A DNA stretch of 5,288 bases from Desulfobacterales bacterium (GTDB lineage Bacteria; Desulfobacterota; Desulfobacteria; Desulfobacterales; Desulfosalsimonadaceae): assembly GCA_007135795.1 (NCBI GenBank), contig SLIE01000243.1, positions 1-5,288 of the forward strand, read 5' to 3'. Shown here piece by piece: positions 1 to 5,288 of the stretch. The notes beneath the pieces were generated by a model. The model saw only the letters and a list, made by a program, of their open reading frames with translations, was not told where the DNA came from and ran no database searches. The position numbers and the translations under genes were made by a program. Position 1 is the first letter of the stretch, and every line of letters starts with the position of its first letter.

Positions 1-691
1 AATCAACATTGACCATACCACTGGCTGTCATGAGCGCCCGAACCCGATCAGGCGCGGGAAAGACCCGAATCGATTCCGCCAGGTAATGAAAGGGATCAGC
101 CGTTCCGGTAATCAGTTTTCCGCCCGCAGGCATTATTTTAAAGGAATAAAAATGATACAGCGCCCGAAGCCAGGGGACTTCTGGAATTCCAAATTCCATT
201 GCCACAAATTTTCCATCATTTTTCAATACTCTCCGGATTTCACGTATCCCCTTTTCCAGAAAAACAAAATTCCGAATCCCGTACCCCACAATGACCGCAT
301 CAAAACTTTTCCCGGCAAATCCCATGCGCTCGGCATCCCCCTGAACCCAGTGAACGCGATCTGCCACACCCGCCCGTACGACCTTCTGCTGCCCGGCAAT
401 CATCATTGCCCGGCTGATATCGCACACCACGGCCTTCCCCACCGGCCCCACCATTCCGGCAGCCATGACCGCAAAGTCAGCCGTCCCGGCGCACAAATCC
501 AGGACCGTATCGCCCGGCTTCAACTTCAATCGCCGTAAAACACGCTGCCGCCAGTAAAAATGCAGCCCGAAACTCAAAAGCGCATCTGCCAGATCATATC
601 GTCCGGCTATGGTTTCAAAATGACCGAGGATCAACCGGCGCTTTTCCGATGCGGCGATCTTTTTGTATCCATAAGAGACTTCTTCGCACAT
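1..691 (-). CDS. ubiE: UbiE/MenG-type SAM-dependent C-methyltransferase (C-terminus cut by window edge)
   Basis: Class I SAM methyltransferase of the UbiE/MenG/COQ5 family, whose usual reaction is C-methylation of demethylmenaquinol (or the ubiquinone precursor). The 230 visible residues follow family order: N-terminal YGYKKIA (7-13) and RYDLADALLSFGLHFYWR (31-48), SAM motif I VLDLCAGTADF (63-73), acidic ribose-binding D91 in CDIS, GDAERMGF (118-125), SFDAVIVGYGIRNF (129-142), RVLKNDGKF (154-162) and YLAESIRVFP (203-212). Motif I has the CxGTAD form seen in Bacillus MenG rather than the GGTGD of E. coli UbiE. Compared with the roughly 250-residue E. coli protein, about 20 C-terminal residues are missing beyond base 1. 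The ATG at 691 is chosen because GGAAGGAG lies 7 nt upstream and homology begins almost at once. It lies inside the 3' end of the reductase gene, overlapping 61 bp in another frame. Family assignment is firm. The exact substrate is not, since the operon partners are not menaquinone genes I recognise. Confidence 0.93.
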   Translation of the reverse strand, partial: MCEEVSYGYKKIAASEKRRLILGHFETIAGRYDLADALLSFGLHFYWRQRVLRRLKLKPGDTVLDLCAGTADFAVMAAGMVGPVGKAVVCDISRAMMIAGQQKVVRAGVADRVHWVQGDAERMGFAGKSFDAVIVGYGIRNFVFLEKGIREIRRVLKNDGKFVAMEFGIPEVPWLRALYHFYSFKIMPAGGKLITGTADPFHYLAESIRVFPAPDRVRALMTASGMVNVD

Positions 692-1917
692 CCTGTATCT
701 CCTTCCTGGTACAGGCGTCGCCCCCAATCCATATCCACGGCATAACGCATGCAAGTCGCGAATGTCTCATAGCTGAAATCCGGGCAGACGACGTCTTGTC
801 CGGCAAGAATGGCTGCGGTCCTTGAGTTTTCAAAGACCCGGCTATCGCGCATGTAGGAGCCGTAAACCTGAATGTGGTTTTCAAAAAGCAACTCAAGGCC
901 ATTTTTGGGCTGTTTTATGAATTCATCCGGCTCGGCAATTCGAATGCCGGAGAGTTGAAAAAACCGCCGGATGTAAACAACAAGCTGTCGAATAGCCGTG
1001 TTCCGGCTGTTGACAATGTGGAAAACACCCCCTTCCGGTTTTTCTTTCCGAATGGCCATGAATGCCGCGACAAAATGATTCACCGGGACCAGGTTCACGC
1101 CGCTCGCATCCAGACTCTCGATGCGTACCGGCAGATACAGTGTCCCGTCAGACGCCATGTGAACACCCATGCCCTGTGCTTTTTCCCCGTTGTTTTCCTG
1201 GATATCCCGGGTATAAAGCCGCTGAAAATAATTCAATGTCCGAATCGGGTAATACAAGGCGTTGAAAAGGAGGGTCCTGCCGCTGTTTGCGTCCCCATAA
1301 ACAATGGAAGGCCGGTGAACATAAAGCACGATCCCGTTTTGATCACAGTGATCGGCCGCGATCCGTTCCGCCCGAAACTTGGTCTCCTCGTAAATATTGT
1401 GAAACGCCTCGACGTCCCCAAATGCTTCGCGACACACCCCACTAACCATGCCGGCCACATACGCCGTACTGATCAAATGGAATGCACGGCACCGGCCCTC
1501 CTGAACAACTTCCAGAAGGTTTTGCAACCCCTCAATATTGGTCCGCACGACATGATCCCGCTTTCGCGCGGAAAACGACGTGTCCGAAGCACAGTGAACA
1601 ATTTCATCCACGCGCCCGATCACGGCTTGCACGTCCCCCTCGTTCAACCCCAGCAAGGGTTGCGCCATTTCCCCTTCCAGCACCTCGAGCATTGACCGCG
1701 TCCCGTCATCAACATCAAACCAATCGAGCAAGCGCCTGACCCGCGCCACCGCACTATCGCCCTTTCGGCCACGCGCCAATAAAAAGACACGGTGTCCGTA
1801 GGCCAAAAGACGCACGGCAAGATGGCTCCCCAGAAAACCGGTTCCCCCTGTTACCAGAAAAGTTTTTTGATGGTTTATCGGGTAAGTGATGCGGACCGAC
1901 CGGGCCTGGCTTTCCAT
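631..1917 (-). CDS. Extended-SDR NAD(P)-dependent reductase, fatty acyl-CoA/thioester reductase-like (NAD_binding_4 type)
   Basis: A 428-residue soluble Rossmann-fold protein. The nucleotide-binding loop is TGGTGFLG (23-30), after a short N-terminal leader. Other extended-SDR landmarks are HCASDTSF (108-115), N127 in TNIEGLQNLL, LISTAYVAG (148-156) with S150, the catalytic pair Y176/K180 in YEETK, and RPSIVYGD (202-209). The later segment VNLVPVNHFVAA (274-285) resembles the conserved region of fatty acyl-CoA reductases and the reductase domains of carboxylic acid/peptide reductases. These reduce acyl thioesters to aldehydes or alcohols with NAD(P)H. An epimerase or sterol/lipid dehydrogenase is an alternative, as the families share these motifs. 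The ATG at 1917 lies 3 bp after the stop of the flavoprotein gene with only a weak Shine-Dalgarno, so translational coupling is likely. The last ~20 residues are basic, show no family motif and overlap the next gene, so they may be a run-on tail. Confidence 0.88.
   Translation of the reverse strand: MESQARSVRITYPINHQKTFLVTGGTGFLGSHLAVRLLAYGHRVFLLARGRKGDSAVARVRRLLDWFDVDDGTRSMLEVLEGEMAQPLLGLNEGDVQAVIGRVDEIVHCASDTSFSARKRDHVVRTNIEGLQNLLEVVQEGRCRAFHLISTAYVAGMVSGVCREAFGDVEAFHNIYEETKFRAERIAADHCDQNGIVLYVHRPSIVYGDANSGRTLLFNALYYPIRTLNYFQRLYTRDIQENNGEKAQGMGVHMASDGTLYLPVRIESLDASGVNLVPVNHFVAAFMAIRKEKPEGGVFHIVNSRNTAIRQLVVYIRRFFQLSGIRIAEPDEFIKQPKNGLELLFENHIQVYGSYMRDSRVFENSRTAAILAGQDVVCPDFSYETFATCMRYAVDMDWGRRLYQEGDTGCAKKSLMDTKRSPHRKSAG
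699..706 (-). promoter_or_regulatory. Ribosome-binding site of the ubiE-type gene
   Basis: On the minus strand this reads GGAAGGAG and ends 7 nt before the ATG at 691. It lies within the coding sequence of the upstream reductase. It decides the methyltransferase start and supports a genuine overlapping start rather than a later one. Confidence 0.75.
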
Positions 1918-1920
1918 TTT

Positions 1921-3765
1921 TCACGTATACAAAAAAGCTTCCTTGCGCGCGCACCCCTGGGAAAAAATGTATTTCAACCATTTTACCCCTTTGGTCGTGG
2001 CGCTCAGGTTGTCCAGAAAAGGTTCGAACACAACGGCTGCCTTGCGGATTTTTTCTTTTTCCGCAGGATCCTGATGATCGATATAATAGTCGTATTCCAG
2101 GATGCCACGCTTTCCCATGTCCAACGGCGTCAGAAAACCATAGTCATTGTCGATGCCGTAATCGTCGGCAATGCGACCCAGCGCCGTGCAGATCTGCTCG
2201 ATTACATCCACACGGTCCATCGGCACGTACACCAGGAACGCAAACATATGCTTGCGCCTGGACATGCGGGCGCTGAGAATCCGAAACATGTTCAGCCAGA
2301 CCATGTCGGTCATCTCCGGCCTTGCATAGAGCTTCGTATAAAATTCCCGCAGATCCTCGTCCACTTGCCTGGCCGCGGTTTCCGGAGATGGCTGCAGCAC
2401 CGCATCGAGCACCGGCCGCATTTCACGTTGCAATAGAATTTCGTAAGGCGGCCTGTCACCATCCATCCCCGATACCAGGTCCAGCCACTCATCATCGGCA
2501 AGCCGGGGCAGCCCCAGCATGAACATCCGAAACAGATCCTGATCGATCACGACTTCCTGCATGGCGTTCACCGCTTCCCGCGCAAAGCGATCCCCGATCA
2601 TGAAGACCACGTAATCCAGGCCGATGGCCTCCGTCAGACTGAACCGGACATTATCCGCAAGCGCGGCCGACGGGGACATGAATGTCGACAGATAGTGCCC
2701 GCCAAGCACCCCGATGGCCAACCCGATTCGCCGTTGGCTCATCTCCCGGGCAAATGCCGCGGCCTCCTCAAAGCTTGCGAAAGGGACGAACCACCCCTCT
2801 TCATCCCCGGTAACCGGGTGCAAACGCACGTGAGCCCGGATACAGATACCCGGCGCCGGCGTCAATTTGTGTTCAAAACAAAAGGCATTGGGAGCTGCAG
2901 GCGCATTCAGCCTGAATATATCCCCTTTGTTATCGACAAATTCCATATCCACGAAACTGTCCGCATTCACGCCATACGCATTGGCCCAGGTTGAAAACAA
3001 CCCGGTGCAGACAATGTTTCCGCATACCGTGGCCGCGGGTTCCGCCGTGTTCACCCGAAACCCCCGTTTTACAACCGCTTGCTGCAATTCAAACGATGTC
3101 ACGCCCGGTTCCACGAGCACAACCCAGTTTTCAGCGTCAATCTCGATCCCCTTCATCCGGTGCATGTCCATGACCAACCCGTCGCTGAACACGAACCCGA
3201 ACACACTGCCACCATTTCCCCGGACCACATAAGGAATCCCCCGGGCATTCGCAAAGCGGACCAGGGCCGCAACCTCATCCCGCGTTCCAGGCAAGGCCAC
3301 GTAACGCGGCATCCGCATTTCGGCCAGGGGGAACGGGTCATTGGCATATGTTACTAAAACAGCCGGATCGTTCGTCGCCCACCTCCATCCCACAATTTCA
3401 CGCAACGCATCAAGTTCCGGATCAGATTCAACCGGTATGATGTCATTCCCCTGATCTATCCACTCCTTCAAATGTTGTTTCAGCCCCTTCATCACCTCCA
3501 ACGGACGCATTCCGGTCACGAAATGACACTGTTTATCACAGATGCCGCACAAATCGCAGGAATCGACAATCTCCGCGAGCCCTCGGGTTATCGGAATCAA
3601 CTCCCTGGCCAGGGCATCATAAATATCCATTCGGCCCTGAGGGAAATGGCTTACGTAATGATTTTCCATTCCGGATGCACAAATCCCCGTGCCCAGGTAA
3701 TCTATCTTACACATGGCATAATGACGGCATTGTGCCGCCATCTGTCTTGTTTGCTCTGAAAACAT
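1921..3765 (-). CDS. FAD-linked (PCMH/VAO-type) oxidoreductase with N-terminal Fe-S cysteine region
   Basis: A 614-residue flavoprotein with no signal peptide or membrane segment. Residues 1-100 are cysteine-rich: C13, C19 and C29, then a classic [4Fe-4S] motif C70-x2-C73-x2-C76-x3-C80 (CDLCGICDKQC). Residues ~147-318 form a PCMH-type FAD-binding domain: MPRYVALPGTRDEVAALV, the FAD pyrophosphate loop VVRGNGGSVFG (180-190), VEPGVT (218-223) and AEPAATVCGNIVCTG (241-255), the counterpart of the TIGGNVATNAGG segment of GlcD-type enzymes. The loop has N183 where covalent flavoproteins often carry His, so FAD is probably not covalently bound there. The C-terminal half lacks the HxGDGN metal motif of GlcD/D-lactate dehydrogenases. 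It ends with GFLTPLDMGKRG (~555-566) and a YDYYIDHQDP segment, more reminiscent of vanillyl-alcohol oxidase-type enzymes. Oxidation or reduction of an organic substrate with electron transfer through Fe-S is inferred; the substrate is unknown. It is the first gene of the operon. The ATG at 3765 has GGAGG 5 nt upstream. Confidence 0.9.
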   Translation of the reverse strand: MFSEQTRQMAAQCRHYAMCKIDYLGTGICASGMENHYVSHFPQGRMDIYDALARELIPITRGLAEIVDSCDLCGICDKQCHFVTGMRPLEVMKGLKQHLKEWIDQGNDIIPVESDPELDALREIVGWRWATNDPAVLVTYANDPFPLAEMRMPRYVALPGTRDEVAALVRFANARGIPYVVRGNGGSVFGFVFSDGLVMDMHRMKGIEIDAENWVVLVEPGVTSFELQQAVVKRGFRVNTAEPAATVCGNIVCTGLFSTWANAYGVNADSFVDMEFVDNKGDIFRLNAPAAPNAFCFEHKLTPAPGICIRAHVRLHPVTGDEEGWFVPFASFEEAAAFAREMSQRRIGLAIGVLGGHYLSTFMSPSAALADNVRFSLTEAIGLDYVVFMIGDRFAREAVNAMQEVVIDQDLFRMFMLGLPRLADDEWLDLVSGMDGDRPPYEILLQREMRPVLDAVLQPSPETAARQVDEDLREFYTKLYARPEMTDMVWLNMFRILSARMSRRKHMFAFLVYVPMDRVDVIEQICTALGRIADDYGIDNDYGFLTPLDMGKRGILEYDYYIDHQDPAEKEKIRKAAVVFEPFLDNLSATTKGVKWLKYIFSQGCARKEAFLYT

Positions 3766-3770
3766 ATGTT

Positions 3771-3775
3771 CCTCC
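3771..3775 (-). promoter_or_regulatory. Ribosome-binding site of the flavoprotein gene
   Basis: GGAGG on the minus strand, 5 nt before the ATG at 3765. It fixes the start of the first gene of the operon. Confidence 0.8.
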
Positions 3776-3793
3776 GTGTGGGTATCAACATGA

Positions 3794-3817
3794 CATCCGG
3801 ATGATTTATCCCGGGAT
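3794..3817. promoter_or_regulatory. Two neighbouring 10-bp palindromes in the operon leader
   Basis: CATCCGGATG (3794-3803) and ATCCCGGGAT (3808-3817) are each perfectly self-complementary. Their centres are 14 bp apart and they lie 29-52 bp upstream of the flavoprotein start. They share the ATCC..GGAT outer halves. The position would suit a dimeric regulator or a leader structure. No known operator consensus is recognised, so function is inferred only from symmetry and location. Confidence 0.35.
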
Positions 3818-3840
3818 TTCCAATCGTTGCCTGTTTACAA

Positions 3841-3874
3841 CAATAGTAATCATTTCCCCTTTCTTTTACTATTG
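3841..3874. promoter_or_regulatory. Perfect 9-bp inverted repeat upstream of the operon, candidate operator
   Basis: CAATAGTAA (3841-3849) and TTACTATTG (3866-3874) are exact inverse complements separated by 16 bp. The arms are AT-rich and no T-tract follows, so this is not an intrinsic terminator. It lies 76-109 bp upstream of the flavoprotein ATG and downstream of the preceding terminator, where promoter elements of the operon must be. I could not fix a convincing -35/-10 pair. A TTGACC at 3907-3912 (minus strand) is the best -35-like hexamer but lacks a good -10 at normal spacing. Confidence 0.4.
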
Positions 3875-3935
3875 AATTACCACACCGGATAACCGCTTCG
3901 CATATGGGTCAACCATGCCTTGCCATGACCCGAAC

Positions 3936-3965
3936 AAAAAAAGACCGCCTTTTTCAAGGCAGTCC
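3936..3965 (-). terminator. Rho-independent terminator after the DUF1328 gene
   Basis: Read on the minus strand, GACTGCCTT (3964-3956) pairs with AAGGCGGTC (3951-3943) through nine pairs including one G-U. It closes a GAAA tetraloop and is followed directly by seven T (3942-3936). It begins 28 bp after the DUF1328 stop. The T-tract lies only on the minus-strand side, so it should end right-to-left transcripts and insulate the small stress genes from the operon at 3765-1. Confidence 0.88.
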
Positions 3966-3992
3966 TTGATCAATGATGAAGATTTTTTAACA

Positions 3993-4157
3993 TCAGGTAG
4001 ACGGGCGTTTTCCCCTGACCAGGGAAACAATAAACAGAATAATAAATATAACAAACAATATCCAGGCGATATCAGTTGCAGCGCCTGCTATTCCGGAAAG
4101 CCCGAAGAGGCCGGCGACAATCGCGACAACTAGAAATGTTATAGTCCAACCTAACAT
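3993..4157 (-). CDS. DUF1328 (YtjA-type) small membrane protein, 54 aa
   Basis: A 54-residue hydrophobic protein beginning [19 protein letters not shown] and ending [11 protein letters not shown]. The start, the central [20 protein letters not shown] stretch and the basic C-terminal tail match the DUF1328/YtjA family, which is usually 50-60 residues. Two membrane helices are evident, about residues 5-25 and 29-47, joined by a short small-residue linker, with RGKR as a likely cytoplasmic anchor. Its molecular function is unknown; in many genomes it sits near envelope or general stress genes. The ATG at 4157 is preceded by GGGGG (4165-4169) at 7 nt spacing. It is probably the last gene before the terminator at 3936-3965. 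Its 137-bp distance from the interrupted ferritin-like gene leaves room for its own promoter. Confidence 0.9.
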   Translation of the reverse strand: MLGWTITFLVVAIVAGLFGLSGIAGAATDIAWILFVIFIILFIVSLVRGKRPST

Positions 4158-4217
4158 CAGCGTTCCCCCTTTGTGATCGTATTTTTAAAAACAGAAAACA
4201 TTCATTATCTGCTACGT

Positions 4218-4230
4218 ACCGGTATCCGGT
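4218..4230. repeat. Short inverted repeat between the DUF2383 and DUF1328 genes
   Basis: ACCGG-TAT-CCGGT is a perfect 5-bp stem with a 3-nt loop in the 137-bp gap (4158-4294). A GATAAT hexamer (minus strand, 4205-4210) lies just downstream in the transcription direction and could be a -10 box for the DUF1328 gene, but I found no matching -35. The rest of the gap shows no convincing gene or terminator. Confidence 0.25.
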
Positions 4231-4294
4231 GATTCAATCTTCCCTTGTGCATCAGATAACTTCGCATTTCCAATCCCGGAACGAATTTTACGTA

Positions 4295-4729
4295 TCAACG
4301 GCTTTTCAGTGTTTCCCGAATAAACTGGAGATGCATTTCTTCATCCGCAGCCGCTTTTTCGATCAATGGCTTGACTGAGACCGGTAAATCCCAATTGCAC
4401 GCGTCACTGTATTTTTTATTCGTCAGAACTTCATTTTGCTCCATTGCTTTCAGTGCACCGTCAGTTCCCGTGATGGAACGCAGCGAGGTAAACCCTTCGA
4501 TCAAATAACCTTTAAAATCCTTGGAATACTCTTCCGGTGTCCCCCCAAGCTTCCGGACTTCCTCTGAAAGCTCCCGGATATGCCGCTGGTGATCTTCCTG
4601 GAAAGCGGCTAACCGCTCTTTCAAAACAGGTTCTTCGACACTGGAGAGCGCCTGCCCGTAAGCATGTACCGCGTCTATATCTTATTGAATCAATGTATTG
4701 AGCTTCTTGACCGTATCATTATCAGCCAT
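4295..4729 (-). pseudogene. DUF2383 (PA2169-type) ferritin-like four-helix protein, interrupted by TAA at codon 16
   Basis: Read through from the ATG at 4729 this frame has 144 codons before the stop, the usual length for the family. It starts MADNDTVKKLNTLIQ, hits TAA (4684-4682), then continues in the same frame as DIDAVHAYGQALSSVEEPVL and KERLAAFQEDHQRHIREL. It carries on with a family-like pattern to the end, including an EQNE segment near codons 97-100 and DEEMHLQF near 129-136. Family members have a sense codon here, often within LIELDIDA, so TTA (Leu) to TAA by one substitution is a plausible origin. GGGAGG (4734-4739) lies 4 nt before the ATG, so initiation looks intact. The only near restart is a TTG at 4624 with poor Shine-Dalgarno, which would drop most of helix 1 and its putative metal ligands (D19, H22). 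A sequencing error is the main alternative. Family proteins are ferritin-like, with a presumed stress or metal role. Confidence 0.8.
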
Positions 4730-4733
4730 GACG

Positions 4734-4739
4734 CCTCCC
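4734..4739 (-). promoter_or_regulatory. Ribosome-binding site of the interrupted DUF2383 gene
   Basis: GGGAGG on the minus strand, 4 nt before the ATG at 4729. It shows that the true gene start is upstream of the internal TAA, not at the TTG at 4624. Confidence 0.7.
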
Positions 4740-4849
4740 TTATATTTAAAAAGATTGAATGCATGGTGAATGGGACAGCTCCATTTTCGGGCAACTTACC
4801 CAAAACCAGATCCGTCCCTTCACGCTATCGGATAACTACCTGCGCCTGA

Positions 4850-5288
4850 TCACTTCAGCTTCTTCTTCACCGCCTCTTTTTCACTTTCAAATGAAGACAT
4901 TACCTGGTCCAGTTCATCTTCGCTCAGCAATTCCGATGCTGTTTTGAAAACCTCTTCCTCTTCTTCTTCAATATGATGACTGACGAGTTCGGAAAAAACC
5001 TTGGCCTTGGCTTTCCAGTTTTTTGCATCTTTAGAAAGGGAGTCCAACTCTTTCAACACGACTTCCGCAACATGATGTTCTTCCATCGCTTCCATCCCCA
5101 ACTCCTGTGCTTCTTTTTTCTTCATCAGAAGCGGGTAAAAATGCTTTTCTTCGCCTCTCATATGAGGGATCAATTCCTGCTTCAATTGCATAAACAGTTT
5201 TTCCTTGGTTTTAACCGCTCCCTCCGATGTGTTCTGAATTTCTCCCAAAATCGACTGCACCTCCTGGTGGTCTTTTTGAAGCGCCTGA
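4850..5288 (-). CDS. Hemerythrin HHE cation-binding domain protein (N-terminus cut by window edge)
   Basis: A soluble four-helix protein that would hold a di-iron (O2- or NO-responsive) centre. The frame is open to the right edge, and the 145 visible residues begin QALQKDHQEV. The DH there is the first-helix histidine ligand of hemerythrin domains, so the real start lies beyond 5288 and the GTG at 5260 is not the start. The further ligand pattern is present: H42-x3-E46 in HMRGEEKHFYP, H71/H72 in EEHHVAE, and HH104-105 followed by an acidic run (SHHIEEEEEEVF). The C-terminus is a charged helix ending EKEAVKKKLK. The length suits a single-domain HHE protein of about 150-165 residues. It is followed 120 bp later by the ferritin-like DUF2383 gene in the same direction, a pairing that suggests iron/oxygen stress handling. 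No terminator is visible between them, so co-transcription is possible. Confidence 0.9.
   Translation of the reverse strand, partial: QALQKDHQEVQSILGEIQNTSEGAVKTKEKLFMQLKQELIPHMRGEEKHFYPLLMKKKEAQELGMEAMEEHHVAEVVLKELDSLSKDAKNWKAKAKVFSELVSHHIEEEEEEVFKTASELLSEDELDQVMSSFESEKEAVKKKLK

Noticed and set aside
86..538. A 150-codon open frame on the plus strand
   Set aside because: Antisense to the methyltransferase, whose SAM motifs lie in the minus-strand frame.
631..691. Programmed -1 frameshift fusing the reductase to the methyltransferase at an A-rich stretch
   Set aside because: The A-run does not form a proper X XXY YYZ slippery heptamer, and the methyltransferase has its own strong RBS and ATG.
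874..1695. A 273-codon open frame on the plus strand
   Set aside because: It lies wholly antisense to the well-supported reductase gene, shows no recognisable motif, and is rich in Pro/Arg/His as expected from the reverse frame of a GC-rich gene.
1792..2436. A 214-codon open frame on the plus strand
   Set aside because: Antisense shadow of the flavoprotein and reductase genes, with no family features and no convincing ribosome-binding site.
3813..3840. Possible sigma-54 promoter (GGCAAC...TTGG, minus strand)
   Set aside because: The -12 GC element is absent at the required spacing.
3966..3973. TTGATCAA as a possible FNR-type site
   Set aside because: It lacks the 4-bp spacer between the TTGAT and ATCAA half-sites and lies between the DUF1328 stop and its terminator, so it is not placed as a promoter operator.
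3869..4054. A 61-codon open frame on the minus strand
   Set aside because: It overlaps the DUF1328 gene in another frame and runs through the terminator hairpin; it lacks an RBS and family resemblance.
4208..4294. A short minus-strand frame reading RKIRSGIGNAKLSDAQGKIE, faintly like a CsbD-type repeat
   Set aside because: It has no credible start or RBS, is under 35 codons, and the resemblance is too weak to call.
1..5288. CRISPR array, tRNA, rRNA or insertion sequence
   Set aside because: No regularly spaced direct repeats, tRNA-like cloverleaf, rRNA segment, transposase motifs or terminal inverted repeats are visible.

Overview
The window looks like bacterial chromosome, most likely from an anaerobic or microaerophilic deltaproteobacterium (Desulfobacterota, sulfate-reducer type). 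This rests on family resemblance and mid-range base composition, not on any species-specific marker. Every gene I can support lies on the minus strand, so it is best read from right to left.

Right half (about 3936-5288): small stress or iron/oxygen genes in a visibly more AT-rich stretch. First comes a hemerythrin HHE-domain protein (4850-5288), whose N-terminus runs off the right edge. Next is a DUF2383-type ferritin-like four-helix protein (4295-4729), interrupted by an in-frame TAA at codon 16 despite a perfect ribosome-binding site. Last is a 54-residue two-helix membrane protein of the DUF1328/YtjA type (3993-4157), followed by a strong intrinsic terminator (3936-3965).

Middle (3766-3935): a short control region. 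It holds a perfect 9-bp inverted repeat and two neighbouring 10-bp palindromes upstream of the next operon.

Left half (1-3765): a compact three-gene operon. A 614-residue FAD-linked (VAO/PCMH-type) oxidoreductase with an N-terminal cysteine-rich Fe-S region is followed after 3 bp by a 428-residue extended-SDR protein resembling fatty acyl-CoA/thioester reductases. That gene overlaps a UbiE/MenG-type C-methyltransferase by 61 bp, and the methyltransferase is cut by the left edge. The tight packing suggests one pathway: a flavin/Fe-S redox step, an NAD(P)H-dependent reduction and a C-methylation, on a lipid or quinone-like substrate. The substrate cannot be read from the sequence. This operon is the best candidate here for an uncharacterised system.
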